From: Amaranthus tricolor
Taxonomy: Eukaryota > Streptophyta > Magnoliopsida > Caryophyllales > Amaranthaceae
Reading direction: 5' to 3'
DNA: 64,000 nt
NCBI RefSeq assembly: GCF_026212465.1
Contig: NC_080049.1
Location: forward strand, 6,580,064 to 6,644,063
The notes under the pieces were generated by a model. The model was not told the DNA's origin. It saw nothing but the letters and a program-made list of their open reading frames with translations, and made no database searches. How positions within the stretch are numbered: position 1 is the first letter of the stretch; every line of letters begins with the position of its first letter. Shown in pieces: positions 24,047 through 35,500 of the stretch. Position numbers and translations under genes: made by a program.

Positions 24047-24337
24047 TAATAGAATGAGGAAATTAAGCACTGATGGAATAACAGAATATAGAGTATAAGG
24101 AACACAATGAAAAAAAGAAATAAATTCTATTATTATTATTATGCAAGAGTACACTAGAGCCCTTTATATAGGAAACTAATATAACAAATATATAACTAAC
24201 TAACCATGGTTGAGGAGTTAAAATAACTAACCATTAGTTAGTAAAAAACGGAAACTGAAAAATAACAACAAGATACAATGTGAAGCAGTAGTGAAGAATA
24301 TTATCGGATGTCTGGGCTATATCTAATATCCTCATTA
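24047..24337 (-). repeat. Copia-B 5' LTR
   Basis: 291 bp, homologous to 16968-17248 with three short insertions (att, aact and aac). In element orientation it runs TAATGAGG to CATTCTATTA, so both canonical end dinucleotides have transitions. The primer-binding site abuts it at 24035-24046. Confidence 0.85.
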
Positions 24338-24342
24338 GGTTG

Positions 24343-25614
24343 AGTTTTGTGTGAACCACATTTACCTATTCCCCATTGACAACTAGACTACTGGTGTTGA
24401 GGTCCACCTATACGTGTTTAAGGGTTCGCTGGTGTTGGTTGTCCCCTCTTTGGCTTGTCTTAAATCGAGGTGGTGATCATGGTTTACTCCTCTTGGTTTT
24501 GTTTCGGTGGCTAAAGGCTGTGGAGCCTGTACTTTGGACAATGGTTTGGTGTTGTGGAGCCTGTTCTTTTTTTTTTATTGTGAATTTTGTTTTATAGATG
24601 ATAATCAAATTATAAAAAAAGTGTGATTTTTTTAATCAATTGCAATGTGATATATTAATTATTAATATGTAGATATTAAATTTCAGAGTGTCATGAAAAA
24701 ATACTTAAAAAAAAAAAAGCATTAGCACAAGAAGCCTCCTCTTCCCAACAAAATGGGGTAAAACTAATGACTATGATCTCACTGAATTGGATTCCTGGAT
24801 CCGCCACTGATGATGATTATCTTCAGTGGTTGTTAATTCTAGAGTCAAGGGTTCCCCATAATTCTTAATCCATTTGGTGCTTTAGCCCATTAGGCTTATT
24901 GTTAGTTTTTGGGCCTGGGTCTTTGGTGTAGGGTGTTTAACCTTAGGTGGACGACCTCTAAGGTTTAGGTGTTTTGGGCTTGAACCTCTTGGTTTGGCCT
25001 AGGTGTCTTTTGTGGCTAATCCACTTTTGATGTTGTATCACTTCTCTCTAAAACGGAGCTCAATATCTTTTGACTCAATGACATTTCTTCTATGGGATTT
25101 TTTTATGCGGAGAATTTATAAGACGCTCCTTTTGATTTTCTTTAAATAAAATTTACTAACTATCAAAAAAATATAACACAAAGGGAGTATAATAATTAAA
25201 AATTCTTTAATAAAAAAGTCTCCATCATCAATATATATTCAGATAAAACATCCGTCATCTAGTGACTTATTTATAGTGAATGCATATCATAATAATTTAA
25301 TCAATTTAGTTTATTTATAAGAGTCAATAGTAGTAATTGAATTAATGATTTTATACATTTTATGGAGAGAAAGTAGTAATTGCACTGATGATACTTACAA
25401 GAGTAAATAGTAGTAATTGAATTAAATTTAAGTTACACATTGAAATTCAAGCAACAAAATGCATCTGGTTGCGTGTAAAAAGTAATTTAAAAATTACGTA
25501 TCGTTTTTCAAAAAAAAATATTATGCGTTGAAAATCGAGCATTTTCAAGTATTTTTGTTTCAAAATATCTATAAAGCCTATTATCTTGCAACGTTTTTTT
25601 TTCACGCAGTCCAA
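24343..25614. other. Intergenic, no gene seen
   Basis: 24343-24600 is GC-richer, with an ORF (24376-24597) rich in Leu/Trp/Val that matches nothing I know. The rest is AT-rich. 'tactaactatcaaaaaaatataacacaaagggagtat' style words near 25150-25190 suggest another MITE end. Confidence 0.35.
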
Positions 25615-25824
25615 TGCACTGATTCAATTCTTAATATATCTAATTATGTATAATAAAAAATTATAAAAATTTGATATTAATACTCTTTGCAATGAGATAA
25701 ATCAAACAAGATCTCACTTGACTATGTTTTAACTTGTAGATTAAAAACTAATCATAAATTAAGAGTGATGAATGAATAGTATCATTTTGCCTGATGTTGC
25801 AACTAATATGGAACAGAGGAAGTA
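25615..25824. mobile_element. Stowaway-like MITE (family M), partial
   Basis: Carries the family core (atgagataaatcaaacaag, ctatgttttaacttgtagat) and the right end gaacagaggaagta. The left inverted end is not recognisable. It abuts the Copia-A 3' LTR with 8 bp between. Same family as the copies at 44073, 46031, 46359, 52620 and 53812. Confidence 0.55.
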
Positions 25825-25832
25825 ATATAAAT

Positions 25833-26125
25833 TGATACAATATGACATTTAGGATGTTTAGATGTAATCAATAGAGACAAATGAAAGAAGAGAAGAAAAC
25901 TTTTTGATATTATTAACGCATCAATATAGTACAACAAAGGGCCTTATATATAGGCCTGAGAAACAAAAGAAATAACTAACTTGCAACTAACTATTCTGAT
26001 TATAAGACTAAGCTAGCTAACTATGGTTAAGGGAAGAAACATAAAAGGAAAAATAACAAGGATTAGAAGGATAGTGACCAAGCTATCTTCAATGAACATC
26101 TTTGGTATATCCAGTATCCTTATCA
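25833..26125 (-). repeat. Copia-A 3' LTR
   Basis: 293 bp; on the minus strand it runs from TGATAAGGATACTGG to CATATTGTATCA, with a TATA stretch (tatatataagg on minus) near 25932-25942. Confidence 0.85.
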
Positions 26126-27886
26126 TCCCCCCTCAAGCTTGGGGTGATGGAAGTCATGCCAAGCTTGGACAATAAGTGTTGCTGTTGATGAGAAGGGACG
26201 ATTTTGGTCAAAATATCAGCCACTTGGTCACTGGTGGGAATATCACGTAGCTCAAGAGGTCCTTCAAGAAATTTTTCTCGTGTAAAATGGCAGTTAATAG
26301 AAATATGTTTTGTACAATGATGAAGAACAGGATTATGAGCCATTTGAAGAGCTGATTTGTTATCACAGTCAAGAGTGACAGGCTGTAAATCTTGAACACC
26401 AAATTCCTCCAATAAACGAACAATCCATGTGATCTCAGATGGTATTGCTGCCATAGCCCTATATTCTGCTTTAGAAGAAGATTTGGAGACGGTACATTAC
26501 TTCTTGGACTTCCAACTTACAGGTGAGTCACCAAAAAGGATAACATAATTAGTTACTGAACGTCTTGTGTCCAGACAGGCTCCCCAATTGGAATCAGAGT
26601 ATGCTTGGAGCTTGAGAGAGTCACCACCTTTGAGAAGGATGCCTTGACCAGAAGTGGAGGCAACATAGTTTAAGGTGTGTGTTAAGGCTTTAAAATGGTT
26701 CTTTGTGGGGGTTCGTACTAACTGAGAGATTGTGTAGCAAAGGATAGGTCAGGGCGAGTACTAGTTAGGAAATTAAGCTTTCCTATGATTGATCTGTAAA
26801 GGGTTAGGTAGGAATAAAGAGGAGAATCATTGGACTGAAGTTTGAGGTTGATAGGTAAAGGTGTGACAACCTTTTTGAAGGAATCCAAACCAAATTCATG
26901 CAAGAGATCAGTGGCAAACTTGCACTGACTCAAAACAAGGCCATCAGGAACATATATGACTTCAAACCCAAGAAAATAATTGAGTTTACCCAAATCTTTG
27001 ATGCCAAAAATCTTGTGAAGATGAGTTTTGGTAGACTGTATTAGGGAACTATTATTACCAGTGATTATGATATCATCAACATAAATAGCTAATATAGTAA
27101 TGGAAGTAGGCGTCTGTTTGGTAAAGACTGAATAGTCATTTTTGGATTGAGTGTACCCTTGGTGAAAAAGTTCTATAGTTAGTTTGGAGAACCATTGTCT
27201 AGAAGCTTGCCTGAGCCCATAAAGAGATTTCTTTAGCTTACAAATCATATTGGTAAGACAATGCATACCTTCAGGAACTTGCATAAACACATCTTCATGA
27301 AGATCTCCATGCAGGAAATCGTTGTTCACATCAAGTTGGAATAAGGGCCAATGGCGATGGACAGCGAGAGCAATAAGACATGACTGTGGTGAATCGAACA
27401 ACTGGAGAAAATGTCTCTTGGAAGTCTATGCCATGTTGTTAGTGATGCCCTTTGGCAAAAAGTCTTGCCTTATTGCGCTCCAGACTACCATCTAAACGGA
27501 GCTTAACTTTATAGACCCATTTAGAACCAATAGCTTTCTTGCCATGAGGTAAAGATATTAACTCTCAGGTGTTATTCTCATCCAAAGCTTTCAGTTCTTG
27601 TTGCATAGCAGTTTGCCAAACAGTGTGTTGAGCTGCATCTTTATAAGTATTGGGTTCATACCATTGTGACTTTTTTGCCAAAAAAAACTTGAGAATCATT
27701 AGGCAATGAGGAAGAACAAACAAGATTACAAATATAGTTAAATAAATGAGCAGGGGGCCTTAAGGTCCTAGATGATCTTCGTAGAAGAATGTTAGCAGTA
27801 GGTGATAATGGTGTAGGACATGGAGCATCAATAGTAGTATTAAAAGGGGGATTGGGAGAGGTTGGATTATCATGAGGTGGGGTAGG
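26089..27886 (-). pseudogene. Copia-A pol remnant: reverse transcriptase and RNase H
   Basis: From the Athila insertion point leftwards the minus strand encodes the linker, then RT (26718-27401: FQLDVNNDFLHGDLHEDV, YGLRQASRQWFSKL, catalytic YVDDIIITGNN), then RNase H (26089-26454: LDCDNKSALQMAHNP, HFTREKFLEG, VADILTKIVP), ending close to the polypurine tract and LTR. Several stops and frameshifts upstream of 27401 and between RT and RNase H make it non-functional. It joins directly, across the Athila element, to the part at 40154-41246. Confidence 0.85.
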
Positions 27887-28125
27887 TGATGTGCATGTTT
27901 TATATACTATTTCTTACCATTCCCCCATTGCATTTTCATAGCATTTCTCGCGTATTATGCTTCATTTTTCCATTGGTTTTTATACTTGGTTGGAGTGTTT
28001 GTTTCCCATCTGTTTTGTAGGAATAAAGCTCTAATTAGGCCAGGAATCGACCCTCGGAGCGAGATTTGCAAGTTGAAAGGTCGTAAGCTACTCGAAGTAT
28101 CAATTTTGTGCTGACAAAGACACGC

Positions 28126-28378
28126 ACCCGGGCGGGTTTCCACATACCCGGCCGGGTCAGCATCCAATACTTAGAAGATTTTTGAAGAGGTTTTTTTTGG
28201 CAGAAATGCTATCACACGGACCCGGGCGGGTATCCACAGACCCGGCCGGGTGAACCTCTCAAACCCGGGCTGGTTTCCTCATACCCGGCCGGGTCTGTTC
28301 CAAAACTTAGAAAATCTTTGGTCTTTGAGATTTGGCTTTGCCTCGTACCCGGGCGGGTTTCTTCATACCCGGTCGGGT
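28126..28378 (+). promoter_or_regulatory. Array of paired GC-rich palindromic boxes in U3
   Basis: Four pairs, each ACCCGGGCGGGT, an 8-base spacer, then ACCCGGCCGGGT (a perfect 12-bp palindrome). Pairs: 28126/28146, 28220/28240, 28263/28283, 28347/28367. Only two single-base variants occur (28271 T in place of C or G context; 28373 T for C). Spacers are all eight bases and similar (ttccacat, atccacag, ttcctcat, ttcttcat). The array ends about 55 bp before the TATA box, the position expected of enhancer sites. The function is unknown. The 3' LTR carries the same array (38994-39246). Confidence 0.8.
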
Positions 28379-28432
28379 CCAGCGGTTATTTTTTTTTGTA
28401 ACTTCCGGTAACCTCCGATCTTTTTGGAAGGA

Positions 28433-28442
28433 GATATATATA
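28433..28442 (+). promoter_or_regulatory. TATA box of the Athila LTR promoter
   Basis: gatatatatag lies downstream of the palindromic array, with a T-rich leader after it. It is the best TATA candidate in the LTR; the 3' LTR copy is at 39301-39310. Confidence 0.65.
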
Positions 28443-29291
28443 GCATTTGAAGGGAATTTTAGGGCACGCTTTTTTTTCTCTGGTTTTTTTTTTCTTTTCC
28501 TTAGGATTTGATATCAATGGGGATTTCTATTATTTCTTGCTTTGGAAGATTGTAATTCAACAATCGGAATTTGTAATTTTAATTATATTAAAGGTATTTT
28601 CTTTCAATCCTAATTTCTTGTTCTCGTTTATCATCGTTATCCTTGCATGATTATCTCTCCATTAAGTTTGAATTTAATGTCCCCCATGAATTTCATTCTT
28701 GAATCTCTTGTTAGTTTTAATATGCGTAGTGAGTAGTTTTATTGCTAGGGCTTGGTGAAACTATGCAAAAGATCATGATTTTTGTTTGATTTTAGGATTT
28801 AAACTCGGTTTGTCTAGGTGATTCAATTGATAGGTTTTGTATTGATTGCATGTTTGGCCAATTTGCAAGTTTTATTCACTCAATTCTATAAGCGAAAGTT
28901 GCGAGTTTGAGTGAAAGATTTCCTTCTTTGAACAGTTAAGCTTTAATCGCGATAGCTTCTTTTATTGTTTGATTGTCGAATTTGTTTGCGAGAGCAACAC
29001 ATTCCTTCGCCTATATTCATTCCTATCCCAATTATTGTTCATGAATCATGATCGATGCATAGTGAATCCTTCTTAGCCCTAGGTTTTTAATTATTGAATT
29101 TCATTCATCTCTTGTTTTTGCATTATATTAGATAAACAAAAATTTCCAACATTTGATTGTTAGCGTTAGTGAACTTGGTTCAACTTGTGATTTTACTTGT
29201 CCTTCCACAGTGGTTCGACCCTACTTACCCAACTATACTAGTTAGGTGAATTAGGAATTATTTTTGGTAGCAAAACGACCTACCAAAAATT

Positions 29292-29309
29292 TGGCGCCGT
29301 TGCCGGGGA
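29292..29309 (+). other. Athila primer-binding site (tRNA-Asp)
   Basis: TGGCGCCGTTGCCGGGGA, six bases after the 5' LTR, is complementary to the 3' end (with CCA) of plant tRNA-Asp, a known primer for Athila/Tat elements. It is where minus-strand DNA synthesis starts. Confidence 0.9.
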
Positions 29310-29413
29310 GGGGCAACAATTTTACTTTTTGAATTTAGCGTTTGCTTTTGCTAACCCACTCGAGGAACAACTGTTCTTCGAGTGTATTTACGTTTGTTCT
29401 AGTGTTTTTGTGC

Positions 29414-32400
29414 ATGACCAGGAGCACCAACAAGCAACCTTTGCTTTTTGATCCTAAAGTCGAGGCAACTGCTCGTAGAACACACGCAAGTGCAAAGAAA
29501 AGGAGAGCGGAGGCTCGTAAACAAGCCTCTCAATCTCTTGACATGGCGGCTCAGGCTCCCGAGAGAACTCTTAGGCAGTCTACACAGCCCAAGGCTAGCA
29601 ATGTTACCGCGGGGATTAGGATGCCGACTACTAATGCTGGAAACTTTGACATCAAATCCCATGTTATGAATATGATCACAGGAAATCAGTTTTATGGTCT
29701 TGACAATGAAGAACCCGTTGATCATCTGCAGAAATTCCTTCAAGCATGTTCTCTACAAAAGATTACTGGGATGACTGACGACGAGCTCTACTTATACCTT
29801 TTTCGTTTCTCTTTGGCGGGCAAGGCTCAACGTTGGTATAACTCTCTTCCCAACACCATTACTACTTGGGCGCAATTGTCTGATGCTTTCTTAGTGAAGT
29901 ATTATCCCGGTTATAAGACTCACGACTACAGAGTTAAGCTCTATAGTTTCTCACAAGATGCGGGGGAAACTTTTCATGATGCGTGGGAGAGATTCAAAGA
30001 TTACCAATATATGTGCCCACATCACGGTATTGAGAAGGAATTTCTTATGCAATCATTTTATAATGGTCTTGATAATGAGACTAAGAGGATGGTAGATGGT
30101 GCAGCTGGCGGCTCTTTCATGAACAAACAAACTTCTGAGGCTATTTCACTCTTGGATACTCTTGCTGAAAATCAATGGAATAGCTCATCTAGGCGCGCAG
30201 CTCAAGCACCAAGGAAGGGGAAACATGAAGTTGAAACCTATTCCCTTCTATCATCACAAATTTCAGCTTTGAATGAGAAGATCGATGGGATGCGCATGAA
30301 TGCTAATACATCTATGCCCGTCAATGCTATGGCTACCTCTAGCCAAGGTGGAGTTGCTTGTGATTATTGCGGTGTACATGGTCATTCTCTAATGGAGTGT
30401 TCTGTAAATCCCAATGGAGCTATGGGAGTGCCAGAGCAAGTCAATGCTTTTCAAGCTCGTCCTCCTTTCAACAACAATAGCTACTATCCTGGAGTTCGAA
30501 ATCATCCTAACTTGTCATATCGCAGCAATAATGTGTTAAATCCTCAACAACAACACTATCCACCACAAGCACCACAACAACAATATGGGCAACATCAGCA
30601 ATATCAGCCCAATCAAGGACCACCCGGTTTCCAAAGGCCTCCTCAAGGCCATCAACAGCAGCAATTTCAGAACCAACAACCCCAATCCGAATTAGGGGAA
30701 CTGAAAACCATGATGGCTCAAATGGCCAAACAGCTCGAGCAACTCAGTACTCATAATAAGATGCTTGAAACTCAAGTCGCTCAATTAGCTGCATCTAGCT
30801 CCTCTAGACAGGCTGGAGCATTACCTGGCCAACCCACTCAACCACATGGAAAGGAGACCGCCAATGCAATCACTACAAGAAGCGGGATGAGTTATGATGA
30901 GCCACCCATGCCTCAAGAGGGAGAGTCAAACTCGAAAGATGAGAGCACTTCTGAAACGAGTACTAATGAAGCATCTTCTGAGGCAGTGCAAGAGAAGGAG
31001 AAAGCGAAAGATGAGGCATTGCAAGTGCCTCCCATCAAACTTCCTTTTCCCAACCGCCAAGTGAAGCACAAACTCGACAAGCAGTTCGGTAAGTTCTTGG
31101 AGGTAGTGAAGAATTTGCAGGTAACAGTTCCTTTTACTGAATTAATCACACAAGTGCCTGCTTATGCTAAATTCATGAAAGACATTTTGACTAGGAAAAG
31201 AGCTTTTAGTGAAGTAGAAACAGTTGCTTTTACTGAACAATGCAGTGCTTTGCTACAAAATAAATCCCCTCCAAAACTGAAAGATCCTGGTAGTTTTTCC
31301 ATCCCCTGTCACATTGGAACATTATTTATTGATAAAGCTTTATGTGATTTAGGAGCTAGTGTCAGTGTGATGCCTTTTTCTGTCTGTTCTAAATTGAAAA
31401 TGGGTGATCTAAAAGTTACTAACATTACTTTACAAATGGCCGACCGTTCTGTTAAATATCCTTTGGGTATTTTAGAGGACGTCCCTGTCAGGGTAGGTAA
31501 GTTTTATATCCCTGTTGATTTTGTTGTTCTTGACATGGAGGAAGATCGACAAATTCCTATTATTTTAGGAAGACCTTTCCTTCATACGGCAGGAGCAGTA
31601 ATTGATGTGAAAAATGGTAGACTTACACTTTCTGTGGGGGACGACAATGTAACTTTCAATTTGAGCAATGCTTTGAAAAGTCCCATGCTTGAGGAAAAAT
31701 GCTATGCTATTGATGTAGTTGATGTGATTTGTTATGATAACTTGCCCCTAACTCTTATGAAAGATCCTTTGGAGGCCGTTCTTTGTCTTGAATCTTCTAC
31801 AGGTGATGCTAGCATTTGGAAGACTGAAGTTGATGCTATTGAACAAGCTCTTTGTAATGAAGAGCTTAGTCACAGCGAGAGCAAGAGAGTGCAGAGGTTA
31901 GTTCGGCCTATATGCCAAGTTGAAGTAAAGAAGCCTGAACTAAAACCTCTCCCTTCACATCTTAGGTATGTTTTTCTTGATGAGAAAGAGCTCCATCCTG
32001 TCATCGTCAGCACTACACTCAATGATGCCCAACTTTCCCAACTTTTGGATGTTCTGAAAACTCATAAGAAGGCCATTGGGTATAGTGTTGATGATTTGAA
32101 AGGTATTAGTCCCGACTTTTGCATGCATAGGATTCATTTAGAAGAAGGTCATAAGCCTTGTATTCAACCACAAAGGCGCTTAAACCCCAACATGCAAGAA
32201 GTAGTGAAAAGTGAGGTTTTGAAACTGCTTGACGCAGGCATTATTTTTCCTATAGCTGCATCTAAGTGGGTAAGTCCTGTGCAAGTGGTTCCAAAAAAGG
32301 GTGGGATGACTGTTGTTAAAAATGATAAAAATGAATTAATTCCCACTAGAACTGTCACTGGTTGGCGCATGTGCATTGATTACAGGAGACTGAATTTAGC

Positions 32401-34834
32401 TACTCATAAAGATCATTTCCCTCTCCCCTTCATTGATCAAATGCTAGAAAGGTTAGCTTGTCATAAATATTTTTGTTATTTGGATGGTTATTCTGGATTC
32501 TTCCAAATTCCCATTCATCCTGACGACCAAGAGAAGACAACATTCACTTGCCCTTATGGTACTTTTGCATATCGTAGAATGCCATTTGGGTTATGTAATG
32601 CACCAGCTACTTTTCAGCGTTGCATGATGAGCATTTTTTCTCATTTCATTGAGTCTATCATGGAAGTTTTTATGGATGACTTTAGTGTGTATGGTAGTTC
32701 TTTTGACTCTTGTTTGACTAATCTCACTAAAGTTTTGAAAAGATGTGAAGAATGTAATTTGGTTTTAAATTGGGAGAAGTGTCACTTTATGGTGACTGAA
32801 GGTGTGGTTCTTGGCCACATTGTTTCTGATAAGGGCATACAGGTAGATCGAGCCAAGGTACAGGTGATTGAGCAATTACCACAACCAGTCAATGTGAAAG
32901 GGGTAAGGAGTTTTCTTGGTCATGCGGGGTTTTACCGCCGCTTTATTCAAGATTTCTCTAAAATTGCTAAACCTCTAACCCAACTTCTTCTTAAAGATGC
33001 GCCATTCGACTTTACTGAGAAGTGTGTTGAGTCTTTTAACAGGATAAAGCAAGCTCTCATAACCGCACCCATCATTCGCCCTCCAGACTGGGAACTCCCG
33101 TTCGAGATTATGTGCGATGCTAGCGATTTTGCGGTTGGAGCTGTGCTCGGTCAAAGGAAGGACAAGGTCTTGCATGCCATTTATTATGCTAGCAAGACTT
33201 TGGATGAGGCTCAGGTCAACTACGCCACCACAGAGAAGGAACTCTTAGCTGTTGTTTATGCCTTAGAAAAATTTAGATCATATCTTCTTGGTTCCAAGGT
33301 TATTGTTTATACTGACCATGCAGCTTTAAAGTACCTTCTTGCTAAGAAGGAAGCCAAACCAAGGCTTATCAGGTGGATTCTCTTACTTCAAGAGTTCGAT
33401 ATTGAGATTCGTGATAAGAAAGGAGCAGAGAATGTAGTTGCAGACCACCTGTCGAGAATCAGGTATGACGATGGTAAGATCTCCTCCTCTATTGACGATT
33501 CATTTCCTGATGATCAGTTATTTGCAGTCACATCACAGGGTCCGTGGTTTGCGGATTATGCTAACTATTTGGTAGGCGGCATTTTGCCTCCTGATTTGTC
33601 CTACCAACAAAAGAAAAGGTTCTTGCATGATGTTAGATATTATTTTTGGGATGATCCTTTTCTTTTCCGTGAGTGTGCAGATGGAATTTATCGCAGGTGC
33701 ATTCCTGAGTGGGAGGTCCATGGGATCCTCCAGCGCTGCCACAGCTCACCCTATGGGGGACATCATGGCCCAGATAAAACCGTTCGCAAGCTGAATGAGT
33801 CTGGTTTCTTTTGGCCCACGATGTTCAAGGATGCTCAGTCTTTTGTTATGTCATGTGATTCTTGCCAGAGGACCGGCAACATTTCGAGGCGGCATGAGAT
33901 GCCCCAAACCGGTATTCTTGAGGTCGAAATTTTTGACGTTTGGGGTGTCGATTATATGGGACCTTTCCCATCTTCTAATGGAAATTGCTACATTTTGGTT
34001 GCCGTCGACTATGTCTCTAAGTGGGTCGAAGCAATCGCATCTCCCACCAATGATTCTAAGGTGGTCATCCGGCTTTTAAGCAAGGTTATATTTCCGAGAT
34101 TTGGGGTCCCCAGAGCTCTCATTAGTGATGGTGGTTCGCATTTTCATGAACGAAAGTTAGATTCTCTTCTCAAGAAGTATGGAGTTTATCATCGTACTGG
34201 ACTTGCATACCATCCCCAAACAAGCGGTCAAGTTGAGATTTCCAACCGCGAGATCAAATCTATACTAGAAAAGGTGGTTGCAAAGTCTAGGAAAGATTGG
34301 AGTATGAAGCTTGATGACACGCTTTGGGCCTACAGAACAGCTTTCAAAACACCTATTGGCACTTCCCCATATCGGCTTGTGTACGGAAAATCCTGTCATC
34401 TTCCCGTCGAGCTAGAGTACAAAGCTCATTGGGCGATTCGCGAGCTTAACATGGATAACAAGCTAGCAGGGGAGAAGAGGCTTCTTCAACTTAATGAGCT
34501 GGATGAGTTTCGGTTGTCCGCCTATGATAGTGCTCGGATTTACAAGGAGAAAACTAAGAAATGGCATGATAAGAAGATCCTTCCAAGAGAGTTTGCAGCG
34601 GGAGATAAGGTGTTATTGTTCAATTCTCGACTCAAGCTTTTCCCCGGCAAGCTCAAGTCTAGATGGTGTGGTCCTTTCTTAGTTACTAAGGTGAATAAGT
34701 TCGGTTCCGTGGAATTACAAAATGAGAAAGGTGATACTTTCAAGGTCAATGGACAACGTTTAAAGCTTTACTATGAAGGACATGTTGTTGGTATGATAGA
34801 GGTTATCCACCTTCATCCTTTTACCTGCTCTTAA
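29414..34834 (+). CDS. gag-pol: Athila gag-pol polyprotein, 1806 aa, intact
   Basis: A single open frame. The frame is open upstream to 29342 but has no ATG there; the first ATG (29414, MTRSTNKQP) fits known Athila gag starts. Domains by residue: retrotransposon gag about 80-260; zinc knuckle C-x2-C-x4-H-x4-C at 316-329; Gln/Pro-rich linker 375-430; protease with [11 protein letters not shown] at 644-654; reverse transcriptase about 915-1130 with the catalytic FMDDF at 1086-1090; RNase H about 1230-1345 (Asp1235, Asp1301, TTEKELLAV); integrase zinc finger about 1443-1484 (H...H, CDSC); integrase core with Asp1513, Asp1572 and Glu1608 (D-x35-E). RT before integrase is the Ty3/gypsy order. All catalytic motifs are present. 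Full-length RNA from the LTR is the expected template; I see no frameshift site. Confidence 0.95.
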   Translation: MTRSTNKQPLLFDPKVEATARRTHASAKKRRAEARKQASQSLDMAAQAPERTLRQSTQPKASNVTAGIRMPTTNAGNFDIKSHVMNMITGNQFYGLDNEEPVDHLQKFLQACSLQKITGMTDDELYLYLFRFSLAGKAQRWYNSLPNTITTWAQLSDAFLVKYYPGYKTHDYRVKLYSFSQDAGETFHDAWERFKDYQYMCPHHGIEKEFLMQSFYNGLDNETKRMVDGAAGGSFMNKQTSEAISLLDTLAENQWNSSSRRAAQAPRKGKHEVETYSLLSSQISALNEKIDGMRMNANTSMPVNAMATSSQGGVACDYCGVHGHSLMECSVNPNGAMGVPEQVNAFQARPPFNNNSYYPGVRNHPNLSYRSNNVLNPQQQHYPPQAPQQQYGQHQQYQPNQGPPGFQRPPQGHQQQQFQNQQPQSELGELKTMMAQMAKQLEQLSTHNKMLETQVAQLAASSSSRQAGALPGQPTQPHGKETANAITTRSGMSYDEPPMPQEGESNSKDESTSETSTNEASSEAVQEKEKAKDEALQVPPIKLPFPNRQVKHKLDKQFGKFLEVVKNLQVTVPFTELITQVPAYAKFMKDILTRKRAFSEVETVAFTEQCSALLQNKSPPKLKDPGSFSIPCHIGTLFIDKALCDLGASVSVMPFSVCSKLKMGDLKVTNITLQMADRSVKYPLGILEDVPVRVGKFYIPVDFVVLDMEEDRQIPIILGRPFLHTAGAVIDVKNGRLTLSVGDDNVTFNLSNALKSPMLEEKCYAIDVVDVICYDNLPLTLMKDPLEAVLCLESSTGDASIWKTEVDAIEQALCNEELSHSESKRVQRLVRPICQVEVKKPELKPLPSHLRYVFLDEKELHPVIVSTTLNDAQLSQLLDVLKTHKKAIGYSVDDLKGISPDFCMHRIHLEEGHKPCIQPQRRLNPNMQEVVKSEVLKLLDAGIIFPIAASKWVSPVQVVPKKGGMTVVKNDKNELIPTRTVTGWRMCIDYRRLNLATHKDHFPLPFIDQMLERLACHKYFCYLDGYSGFFQIPIHPDDQEKTTFTCPYGTFAYRRMPFGLCNAPATFQRCMMSIFSHFIESIMEVFMDDFSVYGSSFDSCLTNLTKVLKRCEECNLVLNWEKCHFMVTEGVVLGHIVSDKGIQVDRAKVQVIEQLPQPVNVKGVRSFLGHAGFYRRFIQDFSKIAKPLTQLLLKDAPFDFTEKCVESFNRIKQALITAPIIRPPDWELPFEIMCDASDFAVGAVLGQRKDKVLHAIYYASKTLDEAQVNYATTEKELLAVVYALEKFRSYLLGSKVIVYTDHAALKYLLAKKEAKPRLIRWILLLQEFDIEIRDKKGAENVVADHLSRIRYDDGKISSSIDDSFPDDQLFAVTSQGPWFADYANYLVGGILPPDLSYQQKKRFLHDVRYYFWDDPFLFRECADGIYRRCIPEWEVHGILQRCHSSPYGGHHGPDKTVRKLNESGFFWPTMFKDAQSFVMSCDSCQRTGNISRRHEMPQTGILEVEIFDVWGVDYMGPFPSSNGNCYILVAVDYVSKWVEAIASPTNDSKVVIRLLSKVIFPRFGVPRALISDGGSHFHERKLDSLLKKYGVYHRTGLAYHPQTSGQVEISNREIKSILEKVVAKSRKDWSMKLDDTLWAYRTAFKTPIGTSPYRLVYGKSCHLPVELEYKAHWAIRELNMDNKLAGEKRLLQLNELDEFRLSAYDSARIYKEKTKKWHDKKILPREFAAGDKVLLFNSRLKLFPGKLKSRWCGPFLVTKVNKFGSVELQNEKGDTFKVNGQRLKLYYEGHVVGMIEVIHLHPFTCS

Positions 34835-34918
34835 GGGGGTTGAACAAGAGGGTCGTGCGGGACCTTAAAAACCAGCACTTGTCGGGAGGTAACCCGATTT
34901 GTTAGTTCACATCAATTT

Positions 34919-34955
<37 letters not shown>

Positions 34956-35451
34956 AAGCAAAAAGTTACAACACACGGACCCGCCCGGGTTTCTCCTTCT
35001 CACCAACCAGTTTTTCCTCCCGTACCCGCCCGGGGCTTCACTCACCCGCCCGGGTCCGGTCCATTCCCTCACCGTTTATATTTTTTTTTTTTTTCTTTCT
35101 TTCCTCTCCCTCATTCCAATTCACTCACCACTTCATCTTTTTCCTCCATCAATTTCTCTCTCTTCCTCCATTACTCTCAACTTTCCTAAATCTCTTTCTT
35201 CAAATCTCCATTTTTCCTTCATCAAACATACCTAAAAATTTCACCATCCTCTTCCTCTTCTCATTGCCTTTTCCATTCACTAATTTTTTTTCTTCTTCAA
35301 TTCCTCCATTCCTTCAAATCTCCATCTTTTCACATTTCTCTTTTTATATTTTTATTTTTCACCCTCAAACTCCATTAGCAAAATTCCTACTACTCTCTTC
35401 TTACCCATTCCTTAATTCTCCCCATCCTCCCATCAATTTCTTAAAAAAAAA

Positions 35452-35491
<40 letters not shown>

Positions 35492-35500
35492 GGGAGTGTA
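34835..35500 (+). other. Athila pol to env-like spacer
   Basis: Just after the pol stop lies cacttgtcgggaggtaaccc (34876-34895), a motif recurrent after pol in Athila-like elements. Then come a pure A tract (34919-34953), three ACCCGCCCGGG(T/G) boxes (34979, 35024, 35044), a CT-rich 400-base stretch, and an A tract broken by one T (35443-35489) that ends 12 bases before the next ATG. The CT-rich stretch followed by AG could hold a splice acceptor for an env-like subgenomic RNA (inference). The two small ORFs here are low-complexity. Confidence 0.6.

Larger units (their letters stand above)
27887..29285 (+). repeat. Athila 5' LTR
   Basis: 1399 bp, TGATGTGCATG...ACGACCTACCA. U3 contains the palindromic box array (28126-28378) and a TATA box (28433-28442). 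The small ORFs inside (also in the 3' LTR) are not genes. Confidence 0.95.

Noticed and set aside
24376..24597. 73-residue ORF rich in Leu and Trp
   Set aside because: No domain, no homologue recognised and no promoter evidence.
28126..28378. CRISPR-like array suggested by regularly spaced palindromes
   Set aside because: Plant LTR context, 8-base conserved gaps, no spacers of 25-40 bp and no cas genes; it is promoter architecture of a retrotransposon.
27955..28650. 70- and 67-residue ORFs in the Athila LTR (also at 38823-39518)
   Set aside because: Identical in both LTRs because the LTRs are identical; no domains, and one lies across the palindromic boxes.
29342..29413. Extended N-terminus of the Athila gag-pol frame
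   Set aside because: The frame is open but begins with a TTG, not ATG; the hydrophobic stretch is leader sequence and the first ATG at 29414 fits the gag family.
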